64,000 nt of DNA, taken from contig NZ_JAIVAP010000012.1 in assembly GCF_020171945.1 (NCBI RefSeq), forward strand, positions 62,001 to 126,000, given 5' to 3'. Position numbers and translations under genes: made by a program. This document shows, one piece after another, positions 1 through 8,956 of this stretch. The DNA is from Bacillus infantis. GTDB lineage: Bacteria > Bacillota > Bacilli > Bacillales > Cytobacillaceae. Within the stretch, counting starts at the first letter, position 1, and every line of letters begins with the position of its first letter. The notes under the pieces were generated by a model. The model saw only the letters and a program-made list of their open reading frames with translations, was not told the DNA's origin and made no database searches.

Positions 1-1014
1 GCAGTCGCAAAGAATCTTTCGCTGGAAGAAGAGACTAAGGAAAACGGCCGCCCGGTCATACTTGTCAGCAAAGATGCTTTAGTGAGGGTAAAGGCGGACG
101 CAATCGGGCTTCAGACAGAGGACTTCCTGAGTGACAGGGTGGTTGAGAATGACCATATTTATACGGGTTTTCTTGAGGTGTATGTAAGCATCGATCTTTT
201 GGGAAGATTTTATGAGAAAGGGGAGGTGCCGCTCGCTGATATAGCCAATCACCCTTTTTATCCCAACCAGTTCATTATCATGAAAGATGCACTGGGCACG
301 TCATCGTCTGCCATAGGCATTGTAGACCAGGCGGGGAAAAAAGCCAGGAAGCTTGTGTTTGACGGAGACCATATCTGGGGAATCCGACCGCGCAATGTCC
401 AGCAGACAATGGCCGCTGAACTCCTTCTCCGCAAGGATGTGCCGCTGGTGACGCTGGTTGGAAAAGCAGGAACAGGGAAGACACTGCTCGCTCTTGCAGC
501 AGGCCTGATGCAGACTGAGGATTTTGGAGAATACAAAAAGCTGCTGGTGGCAAGGCCAATCGTTCCAGTAGGCAAGGATATCGGCTATCTGCCGGGGGAA
601 AAAGAAGAAAAATTAAGGCCGTGGATGCAGCCGATTTACGATAATTTGGAATATCTATTCAATGCCAAGAAACCGGGCGAGCTTGATGCCATCCTTGCAG
701 GGATGGGGTCGATCGAGGTCGAGGCGCTCACATATATAAGGGGGAGAAGCGTCCCTGATCAGTACATCATCATAGATGAAGCCCAAAACCTTACCAAGCA
801 TGAAGTAAAAACAATCCTTACCCGGGTGGGGGAAGGAAGCAAGATTGTCCTGATGGGAGATCCGGAACAGATCGATCATCCGTATCTTGACGCCTTCAAT
901 AATGGACTTACTTATGTGGTGGAAAAATTCAAGGACCAAAAGATCTCAGGACATACTAAGCTCATTAAAGGGGAAAGGTCTGGCCTGGCACAACTGGCGG
1001 CTGATCTTTTGTAA
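1..1014 (+). CDS. ylaK: PhoH-family PIN/ATPase protein (YlaK-like), 5' end cut by window
   Basis: The frame is open from base 1 without a stop, so the gene begins upstream of the window; an internal GTG at 82 is not a credible start because the preceding in-frame residues (VILVSKDALV) continue a PIN-domain fold. After the PIN remnant comes a PhoH P-loop ATPase: Walker A GKAGTGKT, then a Walker B-type IIDEAQN, and LMGDPEQID near the end. This is the usual PIN-PhoH arrangement of Bacillus YlaK. PhoH2-type proteins of this architecture are thought to act as RNA helicase/RNase modules; that role is family knowledge, not seen here. The next confident gene, ylaL-like, is convergent, so this gene ends its transcription unit near the hairpin at about 1206-1237. 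Confidence 0.9.
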   Translation, partial: AVAKNLSLEEETKENGRPVILVSKDALVRVKADAIGLQTEDFLSDRVVENDHIYTGFLEVYVSIDLLGRFYEKGEVPLADIANHPFYPNQFIIMKDALGTSSSAIGIVDQAGKKARKLVFDGDHIWGIRPRNVQQTMAAELLLRKDVPLVTLVGKAGTGKTLLALAAGLMQTEDFGEYKKLLVARPIVPVGKDIGYLPGEKEEKLRPWMQPIYDNLEYLFNAKKPGELDAILAGMGSIEVEALTYIRGRSVPDQYIIIDEAQNLTKHEVKTILTRVGEGSKIVLMGDPEQIDHPYLDAFNNGLTYVVEKFKDQKISGHTKLIKGERSGLAQLAADLL

Positions 1015-1094
1015 GAGGCATATCAGGCAAGCTAAAGCCAGCATAGCAGTATGATTATCCCGGTTATCCTTCTGCGGCACCAGAAAAGGGAAAC

Positions 1095-1241
1095 TTGAGC
1101 CGCTATATCAGGAAGAAGAGCCCAGACGTCCCTTTTGAAACATACTTCTATAGCACAAGAGCTGTTAACGCACAGCAGAATGTGAAGCTTAAGCGCATAA
1201 TTGAAGAGGGAGGAGCATCCCGGCTCCCCCCTCCTGGCTGA
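1095..1241 (+). CDS. Possible small protein, about 48 aa, TTG start (unrecognised)
   Basis: A stop-free frame runs from 1047 (just after a TAG) to the TGA at 1239-1241. It reads as ordinary protein, with charged and aromatic residues such as YIRKKSPDVPFETYFYSTRA. There is no ATG; the best start is TTG at 1095, preceded by an AAAAGGGA Shine-Dalgarno-like stretch. The end overlaps a GC-rich hairpin, so the C-terminal residues would be encoded by terminator sequence. It lies directly downstream of the PhoH gene on the same strand. It could be a real small gene, the decayed 3' end of a longer one, or chance. I do not recognise the sequence. Confidence 0.25.
   Translation: MSRYIRKKSPDVPFETYFYSTRAVNAQQNVKLKRIIEEGGASRLPPPG
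1206..1237. terminator. GC-rich hairpin between convergent genes
   Basis: GAGGGAGGAGC pairs with GCTCCCCCCTC around a short loop (10 of 11 positions Watson-Crick). It lies 8 bases past the stop of the minus-strand ylaL-like gene and is followed on that strand by a pyrimidine-rich tract, so it probably ends ylaL; it may also end the PhoH transcript. Confidence 0.5.
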
Positions 1242-1245
1242 TAAT

Positions 1246-1743
1246 TCAGCGAATGATGAATTGCTTTATGTGCTTTAACGGATTTTCCTTATTGCTTCCG
1301 TCACCGTAATAGACGTGAACAGGGCCGTCCTCTTTCAGCGGCTTGCCGTTCAGGGAATAGCCGAGGATCAGATTTTCAGCAGTTTCCAGCGGCATTTCCA
1401 CCTCGCCGTCACCGGCAGAGATGACAAAGGAAGAGGCATCCTCCGCAGGTTCGGCATTTTTAAGGAAAGGCTTCAAAGGAATGCCGAAAGTACCGTTCAG
1501 CACCTTTTCCTTCTCGAATTTTTTTTCGGTTTTCAGTGTCGGGGGATGGACAGCACCCTCCATGATTTCCCTGTCCCAATGCTTTGAGACTGATTTCGTA
1601 TACTCTTCAAGCTCATCCTTTTTGATGGCATCAGCGTGGAAGAATTCTGTCAGGTCTACCCTTCGATCATCAAATATCCATACACCGGGATCAAGTGTGA
1701 TCTCAAATTTCACTTTTCCTTTTATCAAAATGATATTGTCCAT
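1246..1743 (-). CDS. ylaL: YlaL-like conserved protein of unknown function
   Basis: This 165-aa soluble protein starts at an ATG behind an AGGAGG ribosome binding site. It has no signal peptide or membrane segment, and it is acidic with many Lys/Glu. Its size and its position between the PhoH gene and ylaN match B. subtilis ylaL, which is the basis for the name; the function is not known to me. It is transcribed against its neighbours and appears monocistronic, ending at the hairpin at 1206-1237. The middle (about residues 55-80) is a charged linker; the C-terminal half contains a VHVYYGDGS segment. Confidence 0.65.
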   Translation of the reverse strand: MDNIILIKGKVKFEITLDPGVWIFDDRRVDLTEFFHADAIKKDELEEYTKSVSKHWDREIMEGAVHPPTLKTEKKFEKEKVLNGTFGIPLKPFLKNAEPAEDASSFVISAGDGEVEMPLETAENLILGYSLNGKPLKEDGPVHVYYGDGSNKENPLKHIKQFIIR

Positions 1744-1950
1744 AGCTAGCTACCTCCTGTATGTACCTTCTTAAATTATACCTATTTTTGTCTGTGAAAG
1801 ATACTATGGGACCCTCACACAGGAAGCCCTTATTAGCGAGGGGCTGGTATTTATCCCCGCATGTGCAGCTTTCCCCTTATATGTCTTGCATTTTTGCCTT
1901 CTTAAGTATAAAATTTATAGATAGATAATCGCTCGGAAACGGGGGGATCC

Positions 1951-2235
1951 ATGTTGGCGTCAGAACTGATAGTCGATCATCAAGAAAAAGCCAATGCCTT
2001 GCTTAAGGCGGACGCTGATAAAATATTAAAGCTTATTAAAGTGCAGATGGATAATCTGACAATGCCCCAGTGCCCTTTGTATGAGGAAGTGCTTGATACG
2101 CAGATGTTCGGTTTATCCCGTGAAATAGATTTTGCCGTCCGGCTCGGGCTCATCGAGGAAAAGACAGGCAAAGCCATCCTGGGAGAGCTTGAAAAAGAAC
2201 TCTCCATCCTGCATGAAGCTTCATTAAGAAAATAA
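1951..2235 (+). CDS. ylaN: YlaN family iron-linked regulatory protein
   Basis: This 94-aa protein, all-helical by composition, matches B. subtilis YlaN in length and sequence (for example [15 protein letters not shown] and [15 protein letters not shown]). YlaN is essential in B. subtilis under iron-poor conditions and is reported to bind iron and the Fur repressor; that is literature knowledge. The ATG at 1951 follows a GGGGGG stretch 4-5 bases upstream, and a TTG follows it directly. A strong terminator follows, so it is probably monocistronic and separate from ftsW downstream. Confidence 0.92.
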   Translation: MLASELIVDHQEKANALLKADADKILKLIKVQMDNLTMPQCPLYEEVLDTQMFGLSREIDFAVRLGLIEEKTGKAILGELEKELSILHEASLRK

Positions 2236-2237
2236 AT

Positions 2238-2284
2238 GTAAAAAACTCAAACTTTCTTTTAACACAAGGGTTTGAGTTTTTTTG
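2238..2284 (+). terminator. Rho-independent terminator after ylaN
   Basis: AAAAACTCAAAC (2241-2252) pairs perfectly with GTTTGAGTTTTT (2270-2281), followed by further T residues. Confidence 0.9.
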
Positions 2285-2458
2285 TACATGCTGCGGTAAA
2301 GAAAAGAGTGGAGCATATTTTTTAAATAGTATGACATAATTCTTATGTTTGATGAATTAATATGTTACATTAAAATTAACATTTCTTTACTTCAATGCAG
2401 GAATCTCCTTTCTATAGTAGAATAGGTAATACAACGCAGAAGATGAGGAAGAGGTTGG

Positions 2459-3667
2459 ATGTTCAAAAAAATATTAAAATCATACGATTACACATTGATT
2501 GCTGTCGTCGTTATGCTGGCATTATTCGGGCTGATTATGATTTACAGTGCAAGTATGGTAACGGCCGTCCAAAGGTACGGCTTTGAAAGCGACCACTTCT
2601 ATCAAAGACAGAAGATCTATCTTTTTGGGGCAGCCTTAGTATTTATTTTTACAGCGCTTTTCCCTTATAAGGCGCTTATCAGCAATAAAATCCTTGTTCC
2701 GATGGTTTTCGGTTCATTGATCGGCCTAGGGGCTTTGTTTGTATTCGGCCATGTAGCAGGGAATGCGCAAAGCTGGTTTAAACTCGGGCCGTTGAGTCTC
2801 CAGCCTTCAGAGTTTGTTAAGATTTTTGTTATTATTTACTTATCGGCCGTTTATGCAAAGAAACAGAGCTATATCGACCAGTTCAATAAAGGGGTCGTCC
2901 CCCCTCTGGTATATTTGATCCTGGTCTGCATGCTTGTGGCTGTGCAGCCGGATTTTGGGACAGCGGCAATCATTTTCCTGATATCGGCAACGATTATCCT
3001 GAGTTCCGGCATGAGCTACAAAAACATATTTAAGCTGTGCCTGATTGCCTTTATCATTGCACTCCCATTTATCCTGATTATGAATGACAAGCTCTTCTCT
3101 GATGTACAAATGGCCAGGATCCAGGTTCTTCAGGATCCTTTTGCTGATGCCCAGGATGAGGGGTATCATCTTGTCAACTCCTTTCTGGCTCTCGGCGCAG
3201 GCGGTGTAAAAGGGCTCGGTCTCGGGCAGAGCGTACAGAAGCTTGGCTATCTGCCAGAACCGCACACAGACTTCATCATGGCTGTCATAGCAGAGGAACT
3301 GGGGGCATTCGGAGTTTGTTTCGTTTTGCTCTCACTTGGGTATATCGTTCTGAGGGGACTGTACATTGGGATGAAATGCAAGGATCCTTTCGGAAGCCTG
3401 CTTGCCATCGGCATTGCGGGGATGATAGGCATCCAGTCATTCATTAACCTTGGAGGGATCTCAGGCGTGATACCTTTGACAGGAGTCCCGCTTCCGTTCG
3501 TAAGCTACGGAGGATCTTCGCTTCTCCAGCTTTCAATTGCGATGGGGATTCTTGTAAACGTATCAATGTTTGTAAACTATGAATCTAAATATAAAAATAG
3601 AGCCAGCGAAAAACAGGCCGAACAAAACCAGAAAGTTTCCGGGGGAGCCTATTTTTATAAAAAATAA
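2459..3667 (+). CDS. ftsW: FtsW, SEDS-family division peptidoglycan glycosyltransferase
   Basis: This 402-aa polytopic membrane protein of the FtsW/RodA/SpoVE (SEDS) family polymerises lipid II at the septum together with a class B PBP (here pbpB at 45-47 kb). Visible signatures are the start LIMIYSASM in the first membrane segment, LQPSEFVK, the extracellular PEPHTDFIMAVIAEE segment with the family's essential acidic residue (Asp271 in this numbering), and PFVSYGGSS near the C-terminus. The tail is Lys/Gln-rich and cytoplasmic. The ATG has a GAGG site 5 bases upstream. Its place between ylaN and pyc is that of ftsW in B. subtilis, which separates it from the sporulation paralogue spoVE at 53.7 kb. 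A weak promoter (TTCAAT, 16 bp, TATAGT) may lie about 40-60 bp upstream. Confidence 0.95.
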   Translation: MFKKILKSYDYTLIAVVVMLALFGLIMIYSASMVTAVQRYGFESDHFYQRQKIYLFGAALVFIFTALFPYKALISNKILVPMVFGSLIGLGALFVFGHVAGNAQSWFKLGPLSLQPSEFVKIFVIIYLSAVYAKKQSYIDQFNKGVVPPLVYLILVCMLVAVQPDFGTAAIIFLISATIILSSGMSYKNIFKLCLIAFIIALPFILIMNDKLFSDVQMARIQVLQDPFADAQDEGYHLVNSFLALGAGGVKGLGLGQSVQKLGYLPEPHTDFIMAVIAEELGAFGVCFVLLSLGYIVLRGLYIGMKCKDPFGSLLAIGIAGMIGIQSFINLGGISGVIPLTGVPLPFVSYGGSSLLQLSIAMGILVNVSMFVNYESKYKNRASEKQAEQNQKVSGGAYFYKK

Positions 3668-3699
3668 GCGCAGGGAACGTATTTTCCTTGCGTTTTTTT
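3668..3699 (+). terminator. Terminator after ftsW
   Basis: CGCAGGGA pairs with TCCTTGCG's complement positions (one G-U), followed by a run of seven T. Confidence 0.8.
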
Positions 3700-3761
3700 A
3701 CACATTCCAGCTCAATGCAGGAACGCTTTAAAGCTGCAGGCACTTAAATCAGGGCTGCAGG

Positions 3762-3806
3762 CTTTGGCCGCTTTGCTGCAGCATATCTGCTGCGAAGCGG
3801 CCGAAG
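3762..3806. repeat. 20-bp inverted repeat upstream of pyc
   Basis: The arms at 3762-3781 and 3787-3806 are near-perfect complements around a 5-base loop, and both share the pattern CTTYGGCCGCTTYGCWGCAG. No T tract follows, so it does not look like a simple terminator. It may be a REP-like element, a cruciform, or part of the pyc leader. Confidence 0.6.
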
Positions 3807-3893
3807 TCTTTACATATAGCAATTCAAATTAGCCAAGCCTTTCTGCAATTACCGGAAAGGCATCTAAAAAAGACAATGGATGGGGTGGAATTT

Positions 3894-6800
3894 GTGAGCA
3901 GACAAATTAATAAAGTACTGGTTGCCAATAGAGGGGAAATCGCAATCCGGGTTTTTCGGGCATGCACCGAGCTGAACATCCGGACCGTGGCAGTTTATTC
4001 CAAGGAAGATTCAGGCTCTTATCACCGGTATAAAGCAGATGAGGCGTATCTTGTCGGCGAAGGCAAAAAGCCGATTGATGCCTATCTGGATATTGAGGGA
4101 ATCATCGGGATTGCGAAGGCAAGAAATGTAGATGCCATACATCCCGGCTACGGTTTTTTGTCAGAAAATATCGAATTTGCTAAAAGATGTGAAGAGGAAG
4201 GCATTATTTTTATCGGTCCTACATCCAGGCACCTGGATATGTTCGGGGATAAGGTAAAGGCCAAAGATCAGGCGATGCTTGCAGAAATCCCTGTCATTCC
4301 GGGCAGTGATGGGCCGGTCAAAAGCCTGGAAGAAGTCATTTTGTTCGGCAAGGACCATGGGTTCCCGATCATCATCAAAGCCTCGCTCGGCGGCGGGGGC
4401 AGAGGGATGAGAATTGTCAGAAGCCTTGACGATGTAAAAGAGGCATATGACAGAGCAAAATCAGAAGCGAAGGCGGCCTTTGGAAACGATGAAGTATATG
4501 TAGAAAAATTCATCGAGAACCCGAAGCATATCGAGGTTCAGATCATCGGCGACAGAAGCGGGAACATCATCCACCTGTTCGAAAGGGACTGCTCAGTGCA
4601 GCGGCGGCATCAGAAAGTGGTTGAGGTTGCACCGTGCGTCTCGCTCTCTGAGGAGATGCGTGAAAGGATTTGCGGTGCAGCTGTAAGGCTGATGAAGAAC
4701 GTTGATTACCTGAACGCCGGGACAGTGGAATTCCTTACCTCAGGGGATGACTTTTTCTTCATTGAAGTAAATCCGCGCGTGCAGGTAGAGCATACGATCA
4801 CCGAAATGGTGACAGGAGTGGATATTGTACAGACCCAGATCCTTGTCGCAGAAGGATTTGATCTCCATAGCCGGGAAGTTGGGATCCCTGCACAGGAGGA
4901 TATTAAGATAAATGGCTATGCGATCCAGTCACGTGTTACTACTGAGGATCCTTTGAATAATTTTATGCCTGATACAGGAAAACTCATGACCTACCGATCC
5001 GGAGGCGGTTTCGGGGTAAGGCTTGATGCAGGCAATGGCTTCCAGGGGGCTGTTATAACCCCTTACTATGATTCCCTGCTTGTCAAGCTGTCAACATGGG
5101 CACTAACCTTTGAACAGGCTGCTTCAAAAATGGTGAGGAACCTGCAGGAATTCAGGATCCGCGGAATCAAGACAAATATCCCTTTCCTTGAAAATGTCGT
5201 CAAGCACGAGAAGTTCATTACAGGGGAATATGATACATCTTTCATCGACAAATCGCCTGAGCTGTTTTTATTCCCTAAACGGAAAGACCGGGGCACTAAG
5301 ATGCTAACATATATCGGCAATGTAACAGTGAACGGCTTCCCCGGGGTAGAGAAAAAGAAGCGGCCGGTTTTCGAGAAGCCAAGGGTTCCGAAGCTGCGCT
5401 ATAATCAGGAGTACCAGGACGGGACGAAGCAGATCCTGGACAGCCAGGGTCCAGAAGGGCTAGTGAAATGGATCAAAGAACAGGAAAAGGTCCTATTAAC
5501 TGACACCACCTTCCGTGATGCGCACCAGTCCCTGCTGGCCACGCGGGTACGTACGACTGACATTCTGCATATCGCAGAACCGACGGCAAAGCTTCTGCCT
5601 GAAATGTTCTCATATGAAATGTGGGGAGGGGCAACCTTTGATGTTGCATACCGTTTCCTAAAAGAGGATCCTTGGGACAGGCTTCTCAAGCTCAGGGAAA
5701 AAATGCCGAATGTCCTTTTCCAGATGCTTTTGAGGGCTTCCAACGCTGTAGGCTATAAAAACTATCCTGATAATGTGATCAGGGAGTTTGTTCAAAAGTC
5801 TGCTTACGCAGGAATCGATGTTTTCCGTATTTTTGACAGCCTGAACTGGGTCAAAGGGATGGAAGTGGCGATAGAGGCGGTGCGTGATACCGGTAAAATA
5901 GCTGAAGCAGCCATCTGCTATACCGGAGACATTTCAGACAGCACCAGGACCAAGTATGATCTGGAATATTATAAAACCATGGCAAGGGAGCTGGAGAACC
6001 AGGGAGCGCATATTCTGGCAATCAAAGATATGGCCGGGCTCCTCAAGCCTAAATCAGCATATGCGCTGATCTCCGAGCTTAAAGAAACCGTTGATATTCC
6101 TATCCATCTGCACATGCATGATACGAGCGGGAACGGCGTCATGACCTACAGCAAGGCTATCGAGGCCGGAGTGGATATTGTGGATGTTGCTTTAAGCACG
6201 ATGGCCGGCCTGACTTCACAGCCAAGCGCAAGCTCCCTGTATTATGCTCTTTCAGGAGAGGAACGCCAGCCTGAAGTGAATGTTGAAGCTCTGGAGCAGC
6301 TGTCCCACTATTGGGAGGATGTCCGGAAATATTACCAGGATTTTGAGTCCGGAATGAAGTCTCCGCATACAGAGATATATAAGCATGAAATGCCTGGGGG
6401 TCAATACAGCAACCTGCAGCAGCAGGCAAAAGCGGTGGGCCTTGGCGAAAAGTGGGACCTGGTCAAGGAAATGTATTCCCGGGTTAACCATATGTTCGGC
6501 GATATCATAAAGGTCACTCCTTCATCGAAGGTTGTCGGCGATATGGCTTTGTATATGGTCCAAAATGAATTGACAGAAGAGGATGTCATTACACGCGGAC
6601 ACTCGCTCGACTTCCCTGATTCTGTAGTTGAACTGTTTGAAGGGTCTCTTGGCCAGCCATATGGCGGCTTCCCGAAAGAGCTTCAAGAAGTCATATTAAA
6701 GGGGAAAGAACCAATTACTGTAAGGCCGGGAGAGCTTTTGGAGGACGTGGATTTCGATAAGCTTAAAGAAAAGCTTTTCCACGAGCTTGGAAGGCCGGTT

Positions 6801-7334
6801 ACAAGCTTTGAAGCGATTGCCTATGCGCTCTATCCGAAAGTGTTCATGGAATACTGCAGCACTGTTGAACAGTTCGGCGATGTTTCTGTGCTGGATACGC
6901 CAACCTATTTATACGGATTGAGGCTTGGAGAAGAAATAGAAGTGGAAATTGAAACCGGAAAAACGCTGATTGTTAAGCTTGTCTCCATCGGCCAGCCGCA
7001 AGCAGACGGCACCAGGATCGTTTACTTTGAATTGAACGGGCAGCCGCGTGAGGTATCCATCAAGGATGAAAGCATTAAAATTGCTGCTTCTGCAAAGATG
7101 AAGGCTGATCCTAAAAATGAGAATCATATCGCAGCATCAATGCCGGGTACAGTTATTAAGGTAATTGTTGAAAAAGGGGAAAAAGTGGAGAAGGGCGACC
7201 ATCTGATGATCACAGAAGCGATGAAGATGGAAACCACTGTACAGGCTCCATACTCCGGTACTGTTGGTGATATCCATGTTTCTAACGGGGAAGCCATCCA
7301 GACTGGAGACCTTTTGATCGAGCTTTCGAAATAG
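3894..7334 (+). CDS. pyc: Pyruvate carboxylase
   Basis: This enzyme makes oxaloacetate from pyruvate, bicarbonate and ATP, replenishing the TCA cycle. The single long chain has the full family order: N-terminal biotin carboxylase (KVLVANRGEIAIR; Gly-rich ATP loop SLGGGGRGM; ERDCSVQRRHQK; EVNPRVQVEHT), a central carboxyltransferase barrel starting at LLTDTTFRDAHQS with metal-ligand motif HLHMHDT, and a C-terminal biotinyl domain with EAMKMET (biotin Lys about 1111). It is about 1146 aa, the family length. I place the start at GTG 3894 because GGGGTGG lies 6-10 bases upstream; an ATG six codons earlier has no ribosome binding site. It is monocistronic, with a bidirectional terminator shared with convergent ctaA. 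It sits between ftsW and ctaA as in B. subtilis. Confidence 0.97.
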   Translation: MSRQINKVLVANRGEIAIRVFRACTELNIRTVAVYSKEDSGSYHRYKADEAYLVGEGKKPIDAYLDIEGIIGIAKARNVDAIHPGYGFLSENIEFAKRCEEEGIIFIGPTSRHLDMFGDKVKAKDQAMLAEIPVIPGSDGPVKSLEEVILFGKDHGFPIIIKASLGGGGRGMRIVRSLDDVKEAYDRAKSEAKAAFGNDEVYVEKFIENPKHIEVQIIGDRSGNIIHLFERDCSVQRRHQKVVEVAPCVSLSEEMRERICGAAVRLMKNVDYLNAGTVEFLTSGDDFFFIEVNPRVQVEHTITEMVTGVDIVQTQILVAEGFDLHSREVGIPAQEDIKINGYAIQSRVTTEDPLNNFMPDTGKLMTYRSGGGFGVRLDAGNGFQGAVITPYYDSLLVKLSTWALTFEQAASKMVRNLQEFRIRGIKTNIPFLENVVKHEKFITGEYDTSFIDKSPELFLFPKRKDRGTKMLTYIGNVTVNGFPGVEKKKRPVFEKPRVPKLRYNQEYQDGTKQILDSQGPEGLVKWIKEQEKVLLTDTTFRDAHQSLLATRVRTTDILHIAEPTAKLLPEMFSYEMWGGATFDVAYRFLKEDPWDRLLKLREKMPNVLFQMLLRASNAVGYKNYPDNVIREFVQKSAYAGIDVFRIFDSLNWVKGMEVAIEAVRDTGKIAEAAICYTGDISDSTRTKYDLEYYKTMARELENQGAHILAIKDMAGLLKPKSAYALISELKETVDIPIHLHMHDTSGNGVMTYSKAIEAGVDIVDVALSTMAGLTSQPSASSLYYALSGEERQPEVNVEALEQLSHYWEDVRKYYQDFESGMKSPHTEIYKHEMPGGQYSNLQQQAKAVGLGEKWDLVKEMYSRVNHMFGDIIKVTPSSKVVGDMALYMVQNELTEEDVITRGHSLDFPDSVVELFEGSLGQPYGGFPKELQEVILKGKEPITVRPGELLEDVDFDKLKEKLFHELGRPVTSFEAIAYALYPKVFMEYCSTVEQFGDVSVLDTPTYLYGLRLGEEIEVEIETGKTLIVKLVSIGQPQADGTRIVYFELNGQPREVSIKDESIKIAASAKMKADPKNENHIAASMPGTVIKVIVEKGEKVEKGDHLMITEAMKMETTVQAPYSGTVGDIHVSNGEAIQTGDLLIELSK

Positions 7335-7364
7335 AGGAAATTTAGAGCCGCAAGAAAAAACATA

Positions 7365-7409
7365 GTAAAAGAGGATGGGCAGCCAGTGAGGTGCCCATCC
7401 TCTTTTTTA
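7365..7409. terminator. Bidirectional terminator between pyc and ctaA
   Basis: AAAAGAGGATGGGCA pairs perfectly with TGCCCATCCTCTTTT around a 10-base loop; A/T tracts on both sides serve both strands. Confidence 0.92.
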
Positions 7410-7445
7410 TGAATGAAGTAGTTTTTATAGCCGGTTTCTTGTTTC

Positions 7446-8423
7446 TTATTGAACAGGAACAGACCGGTGTGCGGCATTGGTTTCGTTTTCTGCTGCAGGC
7501 GGCACGCTTGCAAGTGCTGCGGCATTTTTCTTGCTCCTTGCAGTAAGGAGGATAAAATAGCTGAATACACCGAACAGGCATGAGATGAAGAAGGCATGTC
7601 CAAGCGCAATGAACAAGTTGAGGCGGGATATAACAACCATCGCTCCAAAAGCAACCTGAAGGGAGACAAGGATAAATGATATGATCCATCCCCAGAACAC
7701 GACCTTCTGGTGGCGGTAATGCCTTATGGCCAATATAGTGATATAGCCTACCCAAAGAAAAATAATTCCGGCAGCAGCCCTATGTCCCATTTGAATCCAT
7801 TCATACATATTGCCCGGCAGCATAATGCTGTCATTCAGGCAGAAAGGCCAATCGCGGCAAACAAGGCTGGCATTGGTATGCCTGACGAGGGCACCGCTGT
7901 ATACGACCGCATAGGAATAAACCGTAATGCCTATGATATGCTTTTGCATCCGTTTATCCAGGACCAGCTTTTCCGCCTGGAACTTTTTATCCACCTCAAA
8001 AATCAGAAGCGTAAGGAGCAGGACTGAAGCAAAAGATATCAGAGAAATCCCGAAATGAAGAGCCAGGACAAAATCCGATTGCCCCCATTTAACTGCAGCA
8101 GCGCCGATCAGTCCTTGGAGGACGAGGAAGAAAAAAGAGACAAGTGATAAAAATTTTGTTTCCCTCACATGGCCCAGCGCTTTCCAGGACCAGATTGAGA
8201 GTATAAGGACGAGTATGCCGACACCGCCGGATACGACACGGTGTGCAAGCTCGATGACCAGTTCCGGGGTTATATTGCTCGGGATGAATTCTCCATGGCA
8301 GAGCGGCCAGGATCTCCCGCATCCCATCCCTGATTCTGTTTTTGTCACAAGAGCCCCTCCAAGGAGCACCATCAGCATTCCAATCGTTGTCAGCACTGCA
8401 AACCACTTAAGCAAACGCCGCAA
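7446..8423 (-). CDS. ctaA: Haem A synthase CtaA
   Basis: CtaA oxidises the C8 methyl group of haem O to the formyl group of haem A for the aa3-type oxidase. The protein has 325 aa and eight predicted membrane segments in two homologous halves. The conserved loop [19 protein letters not shown] carries the paired Cys residues; a second Cys pair is in [10 protein letters not shown]; His ligands occur in IELAHRV and MGHRAAA. The start is TTG at 8423: the codon just before it in frame is TGA, and GAAGGTG lies about 6 bases upstream, so no other start is possible near the conserved N-terminus. It is divergent from ctaB, which makes its haem O substrate. The C-terminal tail is Ala/Glu-rich and variable. 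Confidence 0.96.
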   Translation of the reverse strand: MRRLLKWFAVLTTIGMLMVLLGGALVTKTESGMGCGRSWPLCHGEFIPSNITPELVIELAHRVVSGGVGILVLILSIWSWKALGHVRETKFLSLVSFFFLVLQGLIGAAAVKWGQSDFVLALHFGISLISFASVLLLTLLIFEVDKKFQAEKLVLDKRMQKHIIGITVYSYAVVYSGALVRHTNASLVCRDWPFCLNDSIMLPGNMYEWIQMGHRAAAGIIFLWVGYITILAIRHYRHQKVVFWGWIISFILVSLQVAFGAMVVISRLNLFIALGHAFFISCLFGVFSYFILLTARSKKNAAALASVPPAAENETNAAHRSVPVQ

Positions 8424-8956
8424 TCATGTCACCTTCTTTTAAATTAATTTCATAAATAGCCATAATAGACTTAATCTGTATAATAATAGGGTATAATAGT
8501 TCAGGTGGGCCAGCCAGCGTGGCATATCAGGAAAACGCTGACTGTTCGATACTACACAATTATGGAGGATTTTACAACACCCCGGCAGCATATTCCGGCT
8601 ATAATCTATTATTCATTCAAGTCAGTGTCACTACAGGGAATATCCTCTTATTGCTTCAATTATATATTATGCTAAAAAAGTAACCTGTTACAATGTTAGT
8701 CATCTCCTCGACACAAATTAGTCATAATTAATTCGAAAAAAATTCACAAAAAAACGCCAAAGTATGATTTAATATACAGAGGCATAGTTATTTTTCTACA
8801 CAAACTTTTGACATTTTTTATGACATTTGAATAGTAATAACTGCTATTTCAATTAGCATTCCCTCGTTTTCTGTTGCAAATATAGCATCGTATTACTTAT
8901 AGTAGTTGTAGTGTAGAAAAGCTTTATTTGTGATAAGGGTTAAAGGAGGAGAAGTT
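8424..8956. promoter_or_regulatory. ctaA/ctaB divergent control region with a ResD-type box
   Basis: This 533-bp AT-rich region holds the promoters of both cta units. At 8742-8750 the minus strand reads TTTGTGAAT, identical to the consensus I recall for the respiration regulator ResD, which controls ctaA in B. subtilis. A near match TTTGTGATA lies at 8927-8935 just before the ctaB ribosome binding site. A possible cre-like site GGAAAACGCTGACT (two mismatches) is at 8530-8543. Several TATAAT-like hexamers (for example near 8478 and 8492) occur, but I cannot assign start sites. No credible ORF is seen in this stretch. Confidence 0.55.

Noticed and set aside
2395-2586. 63-aa ORF overlapping the ftsW start
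   Set aside because: Its second half lies in another frame of ftsW, and it has no ribosome binding site; ftsW is unmistakable.
7124-7669. Minus-strand 181-aa ORF across the pyc/ctaA junction
   Set aside because: It crosses the bidirectional terminator and overlaps both pyc and ctaA in other frames.
8573-8686. 37-codon ORF in the ctaA/ctaB gap
   Set aside because: There is no ribosome binding site, codon use differs from that of real genes here, and the region is AT-rich control DNA.
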